Source: Gallionellales bacterium GWA2_60_18 (GTDB lineage Bacteria; Pseudomonadota; Gammaproteobacteria; Burkholderiales; Gallionellaceae). Taken from it: a stretch of 27,934 bases of DNA. Below the pieces are notes generated by a model. It worked only from the letters and a program-made list of their open reading frames with translations. It did no database searches and was not told where the DNA came from. Numbering within the stretch: position 1 is the stretch's first letter; the number at the start of each line of letters is the position of its first letter. Location of the stretch: NCBI GenBank assembly GCA_001801105.1, contig MGWS01000028.1, positions 32,482 through 60,415 of the forward strand. Direction: 5' to 3'. Positions 1 through 8,615 of the stretch are shown here, piece by piece. The position numbers and the translations under genes are program-made.

Positions 1-1149
1 GGTCAGGTTCCCGCCGATGCGGATGTTCCCGCCCTGGGAAAGCACCCTGCCATACACGTCGGCCATGAAGGTCATGTGCTTGCCTTCCACCGTGCGGCCT
101 TCCTGTACCTCGCCATGCTCGATGAATTCGTCCACCGCCAGCAACAGATCGCCCGTGGTCCTGGCGCTGATCCCGCCCTTGTTCTCGATCTTCTCGACAA
201 CGGATATCTTGTTCGTGCGCTCGTCGATGATGAGAAAACCATCCATGGTCGCCACGACGTATTCGCCATCGGCCTCCCGTTCCACATTCGTGCCGAGCGA
301 GACCAGCGCGTCCAGATCCAGATCATCCGGCTTTCTCGGCTCGATGGCTTCGCCGCTCACTTTGCGCCCCTGCTTGCCCAGCTCGCGCGGTATCTTCTTG
401 ATCAGGCGCTCGCCCTTGACCATTTGCGGGAAACGGTTCTTGAAAATGCGCAGGTCGGCCTTGCCGTTCGCCAGTATCTTTGGCGAATCGTCGCGATGCA
501 GGTGGCTCGACATCTCCAGGATTTCGGCATCCCGGCCTTCGGTGGGTTCAAGATAATGGGCGATCTGCATGCGTGTCGTCTCGCCGCTCGCGATGACCTT
601 GCGCACCCCCTTCTCGTCGATGCCGAACTTCACGCCTTTCAGCCACATATCGGCGACGAATTCGTCGAAGTCTAGCGTCGTCGGTTCCTGCCGGGTCTTG
701 CTCGCGTATTCGATGATCGGCGCTACGCCCAGCTCGTCCGGCTCGCCATAGACCGGCTCTTCGTAAGCGACTTCGAGGCTGGCCGGTTCGAACAGATATT
801 CCGCATGCAGCCCACCTTCCAGCAGCTTCACGGCGCGGTACAACGCGTGCCGTTCCGGCGCAAAGCGGACGATTTGCGCGGCAATCTTCAATTCGGGAGT
901 TTGAGCCTTTTTCTTTGCGGCCAGCCAGTCGGCGTCGTACAGCAGTTTCAGGAAGACGTCATAATCCAGGCCGGAAAAGCGCGCGTCTTCGGCGAACAGA
1001 CGGTTGATGAACAAGCCGAAATCACCGTTGTCGCGCAGTTGCGACAGATCGACGAATACCCCGTCGTCCCGGCGGGAAACGAATCCCGGGACGATCAGCT
1101 TGCCCAGCAGGACATCTTCCGGGTCGTCGGTCAGATCGGGTAATGCCAC
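1..1149 (-). CDS. DUF342/FapA-like protein, C-terminus beyond the left edge
   Basis: An open frame runs from a GTG at 1149 to the window edge with no stop (383 codons visible). The GTG is chosen because GGAAGG lies about 6 bases upstream; no ATG start fits as well. Residues about 1-155 are a poorly recognised N-terminal part. From about residue 156 the sequence resembles the FapA/DUF342 N-terminal region, with the stretch DGFLIIDERTNK at 303-314 and ARTTGDLL near 329-336. From about 360 it turns into Gly- and Val-rich strands (VYGRVLSQGGNIRIGG) typical of the start of the family's beta-helix. Family members are linked to flagellar assembly or polar localisation in some bacteria, but many occur without flagellar genes, as here. 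It starts 48 bases after rquA on the same strand and is probably co-transcribed. The family call is fairly firm; the role is unknown. Confidence 0.75.
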   Translation of the reverse strand, partial: MALPDLTDDPEDVLLGKLIVPGFVSRRDDGVFVDLSQLRDNGDFGLFINRLFAEDARFSGLDYDVFLKLLYDADWLAAKKKAQTPELKIAAQIVRFAPERHALYRAVKLLEGGLHAEYLFEPASLEVAYEEPVYGEPDELGVAPIIEYASKTRQEPTTLDFDEFVADMWLKGVKFGIDEKGVRKVIASGETTRMQIAHYLEPTEGRDAEILEMSSHLHRDDSPKILANGKADLRIFKNRFPQMVKGERLIKKIPRELGKQGRKVSGEAIEPRKPDDLDLDALVSLGTNVEREADGEYVVATMDGFLIIDERTNKISVVEKIENKGGISARTTGDLLLAVDEFIEHGEVQEGRTVEGKHMTFMADVYGRVLSQGGNIRIGGNLT

Positions 1150-1169
1150 GTCACCTTCCTGTCTTGTTC

Positions 1170-1194
1170 ATCCGGAAGACCTGCCTGTCCGGAT
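1170..1194. repeat. Inverted repeat between rquA and the DUF342 gene
   Basis: ATCCGGA at 1170-1176 and TCCGGAT at 1188-1194 form a perfect 7-bp stem with an 11-base loop in the short gap after the rquA stop. There is no T-run after it on the minus strand, so it is not a convincing intrinsic terminator; it may be an mRNA processing or stability hairpin. Confidence 0.4.
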
Positions 1195-1197
1195 TGT

Positions 1198-1932
1198 TCA
1201 GTCGTCTTCCACCCTGAACGTCAGCATCTGGTAAAGCCCGCCGAAGAAGCGGCGCTCGCCGATGAGGACGGCCTTGGTATCATGCGGCAGCCATGCCGTC
1301 ACGTCCTCGCGCCAGAGGTCGCGCGCGAACGGCTCCAGCCAGGCGAGTATCGGCGTCATGATATAACGCATCGGGTTGAACCACCCCGGTTTGGCGTAAT
1401 CGACGATGGTCAATGTACCGCCGGGACGGATTACGCGCAACGCCTCCGCCAGGGTTTTTTCGCGCACCTCCCGCGGTTGTTCGTGCAGCAGGAAGAACAG
1501 CAGCGCACGCTCGAACTGCGCATCCTCGTATTCGAGCGCGGAAGCATCCATGCAGTCCAGCCTGACGCGCCCATCCCGCGGCAGCTTGCGCTTCAGGTTG
1601 TCGAGCTGCACCGGCAGGATGTCGATGACGTCCAGCATGCCGTCCGGCGCCACGCACTCCACGAGGCGCGGCGTCAGCCGGCCGTAGGCGCATGCCACCT
1701 GCAGGCTGCGCCCTTCCAGGCGGTTGCCATAGTCGTGCAGCACGGCATCGCACAGCCGCCTGTAGTTGCCCCACAGGATCAGGTTGACCAGCCACTCGCG
1801 CTCGAACACGTGGACGGCGCGCGGATGCACATAGGCCCACCAGTAGACGGCTTGCAGATAGTGTGGGATCGGCGGAGGTGAGGTCTCTCTGGCGAGCGCC
1901 AGCGCGGCGGAGCCGTCGGGGTATTTTTTCAT
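1198..1932 (-). CDS. rquA: Rhodoquinone biosynthesis enzyme RquA
   Basis: A 244-residue class I SAM-dependent methyltransferase-fold protein. RquA, known from Rhodospirillum rubrum, turns ubiquinone into rhodoquinone by replacing a ring methoxy group with an amino group; SAM is needed although no net methylation occurs. Marks that separate it from UbiE/UbiG/COQ5 are seen here: YWWAYVHPRAV (30-40), LVNLILWGNYRRL (48-60), an atypical SAM motif I LQVACAYG (77-84) without the usual GxGxG, DVIDILPVQLDNLKRKLP (101-118), LLFFLLHEQP (144-153) and a C-terminal FFGGLYQMLTF (229-239). The ATG at 1932 is fixed by an in-frame TGA two codons upstream. It has no normal Shine-Dalgarno sequence at the usual distance; AAGG lies about 20 bases upstream inside a hairpin. 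It sits after nuoN but beyond its terminator, with its own promoter. The identification rests on recalled family motifs; an unrelated ubiquinone-type methyltransferase is the main alternative. Confidence 0.82.
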   Translation of the reverse strand: MKKYPDGSAALALARETSPPPIPHYLQAVYWWAYVHPRAVHVFEREWLVNLILWGNYRRLCDAVLHDYGNRLEGRSLQVACAYGRLTPRLVECVAPDGMLDVIDILPVQLDNLKRKLPRDGRVRLDCMDASALEYEDAQFERALLFFLLHEQPREVREKTLAEALRVIRPGGTLTIVDYAKPGWFNPMRYIMTPILAWLEPFARDLWREDVTAWLPHDTKAVLIGERRFFGGLYQMLTFRVEDD

Positions 1933-1940
1933 GTGTCAGC

Positions 1941-1965
1941 GTGCCCGGGGCACCTTGTTGAAGGT
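1941..1965 (-). promoter_or_regulatory. rquA leader with two overlapping hairpins
   Basis: On the minus strand, ACCTT-CAAC-AAGGT (1965-1952) is a perfect 5-bp hairpin that buries the only Shine-Dalgarno-like AAGG. GTGCC-CCG-GGCAC (1953-1941) is a second perfect 5-bp hairpin. They share two bases (1953-1952), so they cannot both form fully. This is directly visible; any switching role in rquA translation is inference. Confidence 0.35.
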
Positions 1966-1970
1966 TCCGG

Positions 1971-2000
1971 ATTATACCGCCCCCTTCCGGATTAACCCAA
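1971..2000 (-). promoter_or_regulatory. Predicted sigma-70 promoter of rquA
   Basis: Minus strand: TTGGGT at 2000-1995, an 18-bp spacer, and a perfect -10 TATAAT at 1976-1971. It lies downstream of the nuo terminator, about 39 bases before the rquA ATG, so it would start a short leader near 1964. The -10 is strong and the -35 weak. Confidence 0.6.
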
Positions 2001-2040
2001 AAAGCATGTGGGTATTTCCGCATAAAAATGCTGGCCACAA

Positions 2041-2069
2041 AACAAAACTCCCGCACGGGGCGGGAGTTT
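2041..2069 (-). terminator. Rho-independent terminator of the nuo operon
   Basis: On the minus strand a perfect 10-bp stem AAACTCCCGC / GCGGGAGTTT with a 5-base loop is followed by TTTTGTTTTGT. It starts about 19 bases after the nuoN stop and separates the complex I operon from rquA. Confidence 0.85.
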
Positions 2070-2087
2070 GCAGTGAGCAAGAAGCGG

Positions 2088-3539
2088 TTAATGCAGCAGC
2101 AGGGATTGCTGCACCGAGACGGCGCAGATCGACATCAGCGCGCCGGGCAACAGCCCGAGGAACAGCACGCCGAGTCCGTTCACGCTGATCAGCAGGGCGC
2201 TGTCCTGGCCGACCGTGATCGGCGCATGGCTTTCCGGCGCGTCGAAATACATCAGTTTGACGATGCGCAGATAGTAGAACGCGCCAATCAGCGAGAACAG
2301 CACCGCAACCACTGCCAGCCAGATATGTCCAGCCTGCACCACGGCGTTCAGCACCGAGAACTTGGCATAGAAGCCCACCGTGGGCGGCACGCCGGCCATG
2401 GAGAACATCAGCAGCAGCATCATGAAGGCCAGCCACGGGCTGCGCTGGTTGAGTCCCTTGAAGTCGTTGAGCGTGTCTGCCTCAAAACCGGCCCGGGACA
2501 GCAGCATGATCATGCCGAACGCGCCCAGCGACATCAACACATAGATCACGGCATAGAACATCGAGGCGCCGTAGCCCTCGATGCCGCCGCTCAGCAGGCC
2601 GAGCAGCAGGAAGCCCATGTGCGAGATGGTCGAGTAGGCGAACATGCGCTTGAGGTTGGTCTGCGCGATCGCGGTGATGTTGCCGATCGCCATCGAGGCG
2701 ATGGCGAGGATGATCAGCATGCCGGACCAGTGCTGCACCAGCGGTTGCAGGCCATCCGCCAGGATGCGCACGATGAAGGCAAAGGCGGCGAGCTTGGGCG
2801 CGGAACCGATCAGCATGGTCATCGCGGTGGGGGCGCCGTGATACACGTCCGGCACCCACATGTGGAACGGCACCACGCCGAGCTTGAAGGCCAGGCCGGA
2901 GACCACGAACACCAGACCGAACACCAGCAGGGTCTTGTCGGCGTCACCCGACTGGATCGCGCTCGATACCGCGCCCAGTTCCAGCGAGCCGGTCGCGCCG
3001 TACAGCATGGACATGCCGTACAACAGCAGGCCGGAAGCCAGCGCGCCGAGGATGAAGTATTTCATCGCGGCTTCGGTGGCGATGGCGGAGTCACGCTGCA
3101 ACGCGACCATCGCGTACAGCGAGAGCGACAGCAGCTCCAGGCCGAGATACAGCGTCAGGAAATGGCTGGCGGAGATCATCACCATCATGCCGAGCGTGGC
3201 GAACAGCGCCAGCACCATGAATTCGCCGCTGAACAGATTGCGCACGACTAGATACTGGCGCGAATACACCAGCATCATGGACACCGCCAGATAGGTGAGC
3301 AGCTTGAGCACGTCGGACATCAGGTCGTCCACGAACATGTTGTTGAAGGCGTACATCACGCCGTTCTCATGCGTGCCGACGGTGATCAGCGAACAACCCA
3401 GCAAGGTGAGCTGCACCAGCAGGTAAGTGACCAGCCTGCCGTTCTGCCGGATCAGCAGGTCCGCGATCAGGATCACGCTCGCCATCACCAGCATGAATAT
3501 TTCCGCGCCGGCCGACGTCCAATTAGTTATCAAATCCAT
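2088..3539 (-). CDS. nuoN: NADH-quinone oxidoreductase subunit N
   Basis: A 483-residue, highly hydrophobic membrane-arm subunit of complex I, one of three antiporter-like subunits that carry proton pumping. It shows the proton-conducting family core: [21 protein letters not shown], and [19 protein letters not shown] further on. I chose the ATG at 3539 (MDLITNW) rather than the in-frame GTG two codons earlier, because GAGG of TTGAGGTG is then 5 bases upstream. It is the last gene of the nuo operon; a strong terminator follows about 19 bases after the stop. The gap to nuoM (99 bases) is unusual for this operon and carries a long hairpin repeat. Confidence 0.97.
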   Translation of the reverse strand: MDLITNWTSAGAEIFMLVMASVILIADLLIRQNGRLVTYLLVQLTLLGCSLITVGTHENGVMYAFNNMFVDDLMSDVLKLLTYLAVSMMLVYSRQYLVVRNLFSGEFMVLALFATLGMMVMISASHFLTLYLGLELLSLSLYAMVALQRDSAIATEAAMKYFILGALASGLLLYGMSMLYGATGSLELGAVSSAIQSGDADKTLLVFGLVFVVSGLAFKLGVVPFHMWVPDVYHGAPTAMTMLIGSAPKLAAFAFIVRILADGLQPLVQHWSGMLIILAIASMAIGNITAIAQTNLKRMFAYSTISHMGFLLLGLLSGGIEGYGASMFYAVIYVLMSLGAFGMIMLLSRAGFEADTLNDFKGLNQRSPWLAFMMLLLMFSMAGVPPTVGFYAKFSVLNAVVQAGHIWLAVVAVLFSLIGAFYYLRIVKLMYFDAPESHAPITVGQDSALLISVNGLGVLFLGLLPGALMSICAVSVQQSLLLH

Positions 3540-3564
3540 ATTCACCTCAACATCAGTCGTTAGT

Positions 3565-3627
3565 CGTTAGTCATTAGTCGTTAGCAACGAGTTGTTTCAA
3601 CTAGTAACTAACGTCTAGCGACTAACG
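3565..3627. repeat. Long imperfect hairpin built from TAGTCGT repeats, nuoM-nuoN gap
   Basis: TAGTCGT-type 7-bp units are repeated in tandem from about 3554 to 3583. The stretch 3565-3591 pairs with 3601-3627 in inverted orientation (21 of 27 positions), and TTG/CAA extend the stem around a TTT loop. The structure would form in the nuoM-nuoN mRNA. Its origin is unknown; it looks like a small dispersed repeat element. Confidence 0.7.
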
Positions 3628-3638
3628 TCTGTATTCGT

Positions 3639-5129
3639 TTACAACGGCAGCTTGGAACGCGCCACATGCACCAGCAGGTCGTTCACCGATACATGCATGA
3701 TCTCGCTGAACGGCAGGGGATACAGCCCCATCCCCAGCACCGCGACCGCCAGGATCGCAAAGATGACCTTCTCGCGCAGGTTCATATCGGTCAGTTCGGC
3801 GACATGCGGGTTGGCCACCGCGCCGAAGATCACGCGCTTGTACATCCACAGCGTATAGGCCGCACCGAAGATCAGCGTGGTCGCGGCGGCGAAGGCATAC
3901 CAGAAGTTCGCCTTGACCGCGCCCAGGATCACCATGAATTCGCCGACGAAGCCGCTGGTGCCGGGCAAGCCGCTGTTGGCCATGGAGAACAGCATGAAGA
4001 ACGCCGCGAACACCGGCATGGTGTTGACCACGCCGCCATAGTCGGCGATGTTGCGCGAATGCATGCGGTCATACATCACGCCGATGCACAGGAACAGCGC
4101 GCCGGACACGAAACCGTGCGAGATCATCTGCAGCAGCGCGCCTTCCATGCCGTAAGCGTTAAAGATGAAAAGGCCGAGCGTGACGAAGCCCATGTGCGAG
4201 ATCGATGAATACGCCACCAGCTTCTTCATGTCGCTCTGCATCAGCGCCACCAGGCCGATGTACACCACTGCGACCAGCGACAGCGCGATCATCATGCCGG
4301 CCAGCTCGTGGCTGGCGTCCGGCACGATCGGCAGCGAGAAGCGCAGGAAGCCGTAGGCACCCACCTTCAGCATGATCGCCGCCAGAATCACCGAGCCGCC
4401 GGTCGGCGCCTCGACGTGCGCATCTGGCAACCAGGTGTGCACCGGCACCATCGGCACCTTGACCGCGAAGGCGAAGAAGAAGGCGATGAAGATCAGTATC
4501 TGCGCGTTCAGCGGGATCTGGGTACGGTGGAAATCGAGGATGGAGAAGCTGCCGCCGGACTGGTTGTACAGGTAGATCAGCGCCACCAGCATCAGCAGCG
4601 ACCCGAGCAGGGTGTAGAGGAAGAACTTGACCGCCGCATACACGCGGTTGGCACCGCCCCACACGCCGATGATGAGGAACATCGGGATCAGCATCGCCTC
4701 CCAGAACACATAGAACAGCACCGCGTCGAGCGCGGCGAACACGCCGATCATGATGCCGGACATGAACAGGAAGGCGGCCATGTATTGCGCGACGCGCTTC
4801 TCAATCACCTGCCAGCCGGCCAGCACCACGATAGGGGTGAAGAAAGCTGTGAGCATGATGAACAGCACCGAGATGCCGTCCACGCCAAGGAAGTAATGGA
4901 TGTTGAAGCGCGTGATCCAGTCGTGCAGTTCGACGAACTGCATCTCGGAGGTGTTGTAGTCGAAGCCGGTGTACAGCGGGATCGTCACCAGGAAACCGAG
5001 CACTGAGCCGACCAGCGCCAGGATGCGCGCAAGCGGGGCGTTCTTGTCGTCGCCGGTGGCCAGCACCAGCACGCCGAAGATGATCGGCAACCAGACCGCA
5101 ACGCTAATGATGGGTAAGCCAAAGATCAT
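3639..5129 (-). CDS. nuoM: NADH-quinone oxidoreductase subunit M
   Basis: A 496-residue antiporter-like membrane subunit of complex I. Visible family marks are FYVFWEAMLIPMFLIIGVWGG with the conserved membrane glutamate, KVPMVPVHTWLPDAHVEAPT with the conserved lysine, and MKKLVAYSSISHMGFV. Length is normal for the family. The ATG at 5129 has AAGGA about 7 bases upstream, and the gene follows nuoL by 11 bases, so translation is likely coupled. Confidence 0.98.
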   Translation of the reverse strand: MIFGLPIISVAVWLPIIFGVLVLATGDDKNAPLARILALVGSVLGFLVTIPLYTGFDYNTSEMQFVELHDWITRFNIHYFLGVDGISVLFIMLTAFFTPIVVLAGWQVIEKRVAQYMAAFLFMSGIMIGVFAALDAVLFYVFWEAMLIPMFLIIGVWGGANRVYAAVKFFLYTLLGSLLMLVALIYLYNQSGGSFSILDFHRTQIPLNAQILIFIAFFFAFAVKVPMVPVHTWLPDAHVEAPTGGSVILAAIMLKVGAYGFLRFSLPIVPDASHELAGMMIALSLVAVVYIGLVALMQSDMKKLVAYSSISHMGFVTLGLFIFNAYGMEGALLQMISHGFVSGALFLCIGVMYDRMHSRNIADYGGVVNTMPVFAAFFMLFSMANSGLPGTSGFVGEFMVILGAVKANFWYAFAAATTLIFGAAYTLWMYKRVIFGAVANPHVAELTDMNLREKVIFAILAVAVLGMGLYPLPFSEIMHVSVNDLLVHVARSKLPL

Positions 5130-5140
5130 GCTGTCATTCC

Positions 5141-7144
5141 TTATTCAAACCAGTTGCGCACGCTCAGCAGCACGAACACGCCGATGATCATGGAAAACGC
5201 ATAGTGGTAAATGTAGCCGGATTGCAGGCGGCGGACGACGCCGGAGAGCGTCCCGACCAGTTTCGCCGAACCGTTCACGATCCAGCCGTCGATGACCTTC
5301 ACGTCGCCGTTCTTCCACAGGAAATCGCTGAGACGGCGCGCGCCGCCGGCAAAGAACCAGTCGTTGAAACGGTCGAAGTAATATTTGTTGTCCAGGATGG
5401 TGTAGATGACCTGGAAACGCTTGCGGATCGCGTCGGGGATATCGGGGCGCTTCAGGTAGAACCAGGCCGCGCTCGCCACGCCGGCGATCGCCAGCCACAG
5501 CGGAAGCGTGGTCAGCGCATGCAGCGTCATGGCCAGCGCCCCGTGGAATTCTTCCTGCATCTCGTGCAGCGCGTGGTGATGCTCGGCGACGTAGATCGCA
5601 TCGCCGAAGTAGCCGCCGTACAGCATCGGCCCGATGGCCAGGTAACCGATGACCACCGACGGGATGGCCAGCAGCACCAGCGGCAGCGTCACCACCCATG
5701 GCGTCTCGTGCGGCTTGCCGCCGTGATGGCCGTGGTCGTCGTGCCCATGGTCATCATGCGCATGCTCGTCATGCGGCATCTGGTCATAGCGCTCCTTGCC
5801 GTGGAACACCAGGAAATACATGCGGAACGAATAGAACGCGGTGACGAACACGCCCGCCACCACGGCGAAATAGGCGAAGCCGGAACCGGGCAGGTGCGAC
5901 AGCGCGACCGCCTCGATGATACTGTCCTTGGAATAGAAACCGGAGAAGAACGGCGTGCCGATCAGCGCCAGCGAGCCGATCAGCGAGGTGATCCAGGTGA
6001 TCGGCATGTATTTCTTCAGGCCGCCCATGTAACGGATGTCCTGATTGTGGTGCATGGCGATGATCACCGAGCCAGCAGCGAGGAACAGCAACGCCTTGAA
6101 GAAGGCATGGGTCATCAGGTGGAAGATCGCCACCGAATAGGCGGAGGCGCCGAGCGCCACGGTCATGTAACCGAGCTGCGACAGGGTGGAATACGCCACC
6201 ACGCGCTTGATGTCGTTCTGGATGACGCCGAGGAAACCCATGAACAGCGCGGTGATCGCGCCGATGACCATGACGAAGGACAGCGCGGTCTCGGATAGCT
6301 CGAACAGCGGCGACATGCGCGCCACCATGAAGATACCGGCGGTCACCATGGTCGCGGCGTGGATCAGCGCGGAGATCGGGGTCGGGCCTTCCATCGAATC
6401 GGGCAGCCAGACATGCAGCGGGAATTGCGCCGACTTGCCCATCGCGCCGATGAACAGCAGGATGCAAATCGCGCTCAGCAGGTTCACCGACATGCCGGGG
6501 ATGGGCGCGATGTCGTCGGCATGGCCGGCGGCGTTGGCGAACACGGCCGCATAGTCCAGCGTGCCGAACACCATCAGCACCAGGCCGATGCCGAGCAGGA
6601 AGCCGAAGTCGCCGACGCGGTTGACCAGGAACGCCTTGAGGTTGGCGTAGATCGCGGTCGGACGGTCATGCCAGAAACCGATCAGCAGGTAGGACACCAA
6701 CCCCACCGCTTCCCAGCCGAAGAACAGCTGCATGAAGTTGTTGGCCATCACCAGCATCAGCATGGAGAAGGTGAACAGCGAGATGTAGCTGAAGAAACGC
6801 TGGTAGCCGGGGTCTTCCTGCATGTAGCCGATGGTGTAGATATGCACCATCAGCGAGACGAAGGTCACCACCAGCATCATGGTGACGGTGAGCTTGTCGA
6901 TCAGGAAGCCGACCTGGAAGCTGGTGTCGCCAGAGGTCATCCAGGTATAGACCGGGCCATTGAACACGTTGCCCGCCAGCACGTCGTTGAAGATCGCCAG
7001 CGAGGCGAAGAACGAGACCGCCACCAGCGCGATGGTGATGCGATGCGACCAAGCGCGTCCCAGGCATTTGCCGAACAGGCCGACGATGACCGCGCCGAGC
7101 AGCGGCGCCACGGGAACGAGCAAATAAAGGCTTTGCAAACTCAT
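5141..7144 (-). CDS. nuoL: NADH-quinone oxidoreductase subunit L
   Basis: A 667-residue distal proton-pumping subunit of complex I. It shows GWEAVGLVSYLLIGFW, FPLHVWLPDSMEGPTPISALIHAATMV-type core (given in part: PLHVWLPDSMEGPTP), and IKRVVAYSTLSQLGYM. The start is set at the ATG at 7144, 5 bases after the nuoK stop; the in-frame TTG at 7153 would overlap nuoK. A loop at residues about 454-475 (bases 5719-5783) is strikingly rich in His and Asp, with 9 His within 24 residues. The C-terminal part holds the long lateral helix typical of NuoL. Confidence 0.98.
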   Translation of the reverse strand: MSLQSLYLLVPVAPLLGAVIVGLFGKCLGRAWSHRITIALVAVSFFASLAIFNDVLAGNVFNGPVYTWMTSGDTSFQVGFLIDKLTVTMMLVVTFVSLMVHIYTIGYMQEDPGYQRFFSYISLFTFSMLMLVMANNFMQLFFGWEAVGLVSYLLIGFWHDRPTAIYANLKAFLVNRVGDFGFLLGIGLVLMVFGTLDYAAVFANAAGHADDIAPIPGMSVNLLSAICILLFIGAMGKSAQFPLHVWLPDSMEGPTPISALIHAATMVTAGIFMVARMSPLFELSETALSFVMVIGAITALFMGFLGVIQNDIKRVVAYSTLSQLGYMTVALGASAYSVAIFHLMTHAFFKALLFLAAGSVIIAMHHNQDIRYMGGLKKYMPITWITSLIGSLALIGTPFFSGFYSKDSIIEAVALSHLPGSGFAYFAVVAGVFVTAFYSFRMYFLVFHGKERYDQMPHDEHAHDDHGHDDHGHHGGKPHETPWVVTLPLVLLAIPSVVIGYLAIGPMLYGGYFGDAIYVAEHHHALHEMQEEFHGALAMTLHALTTLPLWLAIAGVASAAWFYLKRPDIPDAIRKRFQVIYTILDNKYYFDRFNDWFFAGGARRLSDFLWKNGDVKVIDGWIVNGSAKLVGTLSGVVRRLQSGYIYHYAFSMIIGVFVLLSVRNWFE

Positions 7145-7149
7145 GCGGA

Positions 7150-7455
7150 TCAACCTTTCAAACTGTCGAGATCGTCAACGTCGATGGTGTTCAGATTGCG
7201 GAACAGCACCACCAGTATCGCCAGGCCGATGGCGGCTTCCGCTGCGGCCACAGTCAGGATGAAGAACACGAAGACCTGCCCGGCGGCGTCGTTCAGGTAA
7301 TGCGAGAACGCCACGAAATTGGTGTTCACCGCCAGCAGCATCATTTCGATCGCCATCAGCAGCACGATCAGGTTCTTGCGGTTCAGGAAGATGCCGACCA
7401 CGCTGATGGCGAACAGCACGGCGCTCAATACCAGGTAATGCGAGAGTGTCAACAC
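7150..7455 (-). CDS. nuoK: NADH-quinone oxidoreductase subunit K
   Basis: A 101-residue subunit with three membrane segments; family length is about 100. The conserved membrane glutamate lies in [16 protein letters not shown], and a second acidic position in [13 protein letters not shown]. The start is a GTG at 7455, chosen because GAAGGAG lies 8 bases upstream; the next codon is TTG and no ATG is near. It follows nuoJ by 13 bases and precedes nuoL by 5. Confidence 0.97.
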   Translation of the reverse strand: MLTLSHYLVLSAVLFAISVVGIFLNRKNLIVLLMAIEMMLLAVNTNFVAFSHYLNDAAGQVFVFFILTVAAAEAAIGLAILVVLFRNLNTIDVDDLDSLKG

Positions 7456-7468
7456 GCTTTTCGCTCCT

Positions 7469-8098
7469 TCATTCGGTCGGAGCCGTCGCCGGATCCGGGT
7501 TCTTGCGTTCAGCCTGCATCTTCACGATGCGCAAACGGTTCGCCTTGTTGGCCGCGAGCTGCTCGGAGATCACCTGCGACTTGGCATCCTTGCGCCGGCG
7601 CTGGGTCAGCGCGATTGCGGCGACCATCGCCACCAGTAGCAGCACTGCGGCGATCTCGAACGGATAGACGTAATCGGTATAAATCAGGCGCCCCAATTCC
7701 TTGGTGTTGCTGTAATCGGCCGCATGCTTGACCGGCTCCATCATGCCGCCCTGCCCTGGCACCGAGCCCAGCACCCAGATCATCTCGAATGCCATCAACG
7801 CGGCCAGCGCCGCGCCGAACGGCAACCAGCGCCAGAAGTTCTCGCGCAAGCGCACCAGATTGATATCCAGCATCATCACCACGAACAGGAACAGCACCAT
7901 CACCGCGCCGACATACACCAGCACCAGCGCGATCGCCAGGAATTCCGCTTCCAGCAGCATCCAGATGCCGGCCGAGCTGATGAACGCCAGCACCAGGAAC
8001 AGCACCGCATGCACCGGGTTGCGCGCGGTGATCACGCGCACTGCCGCAAATACGGTCAGCGCGGCGAACAGGTAAAACACTATAGTTTCGAAATTCAT
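7469..8098 (-). CDS. nuoJ: NADH-quinone oxidoreductase subunit J
   Basis: A 209-residue membrane subunit with about five hydrophobic segments; its third helix takes part in quinone-coupled conformational change in complex I. Family marks are [15 protein letters not shown] and [18 protein letters not shown]. The C-terminal 40 residues are charged and cytoplasmic (RRRKDAKSQ onward), variable in the family. The ATG at 8098 has GAGGG about 8 bases upstream. It follows nuoI by 12 bases. Confidence 0.97.
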   Translation of the reverse strand: MNFETIVFYLFAALTVFAAVRVITARNPVHAVLFLVLAFISSAGIWMLLEAEFLAIALVLVYVGAVMVLFLFVVMMLDINLVRLRENFWRWLPFGAALAALMAFEMIWVLGSVPGQGGMMEPVKHAADYSNTKELGRLIYTDYVYPFEIAAVLLLVAMVAAIALTQRRRKDAKSQVISEQLAANKANRLRIVKMQAERKNPDPATAPTE

Positions 8099-8110
8099 GG
8101 GCTTGCCCTC

Positions 8111-8596
8111 TTATCGGTACCTGGCATCGGCGGCGCGATCCTTGGCGATCTGCTCTTCATGTCTGTCGCCATTCGCCAGCAGCATCTGCTTGGTGTAATA
8201 CAGGTCGCTGTTCTTTTCGCCGTGGTAATCGAACACGCGGGTCTCGACGATGGCGTCCACCGGACAGGACTCTTCGCAGAAACCGCAGAAGATGCACTTG
8301 TTCAGGTCGATGTCGTATTGCGTGGTGCGGCGGGTGCCGTCCTCGCGTTCGGCGATCTCGATCTTGATCGCCAGCGCCGGGCACACCGCCTCGCACAGCT
8401 TGCAGCCGATGCAACGCTCCTCACCGTTGGCGTAGCGGCGCTGCGCATGCAACCCGCGGAAGCGGACGCTCTGCGGCGTCTTCTCTTCCGGGTACTGCAC
8501 GGTGATCTTGCGCGCGAAGAAATAGCGCCCGGTCAGCGCCATGCCCTTGAGCAGTTCATAGAGCAGGAACGTCTTGAGGAATTTTTCGATATTCAT
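8111..8596 (-). CDS. nuoI: NADH-quinone oxidoreductase subunit I (two [4Fe-4S])
   Basis: A 161-residue peripheral-arm subunit carrying clusters N6a and N6b, which pass electrons from NuoG toward NuoB. Both ferredoxin motifs are complete: C62, C65, C68, C72 ([12 protein letters not shown]) and C101, C104, C107, C111 ([12 protein letters not shown]). An N-terminal amphipathic stretch ([19 protein letters not shown]) would lie along the membrane. GGGGAG lies a few bases before the ATG at 8596. Confidence 0.98.
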   Translation of the reverse strand: MNIEKFLKTFLLYELLKGMALTGRYFFARKITVQYPEEKTPQSVRFRGLHAQRRYANGEERCIGCKLCEAVCPALAIKIEIAEREDGTRRTTQYDIDLNKCIFCGFCEESCPVDAIVETRVFDYHGEKNSDLYYTKQMLLANGDRHEEQIAKDRAADARYR

Positions 8597-8615
8597 ATTG
8601 GTTCTCCCCCGCCCC

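Noticed and set aside
2028..3251. A 407-codon plus-strand open frame
   Set aside because: Antisense to nuoN and crossing its terminator; composition is dominated by His, Gln, Arg and Glu, with no family features.
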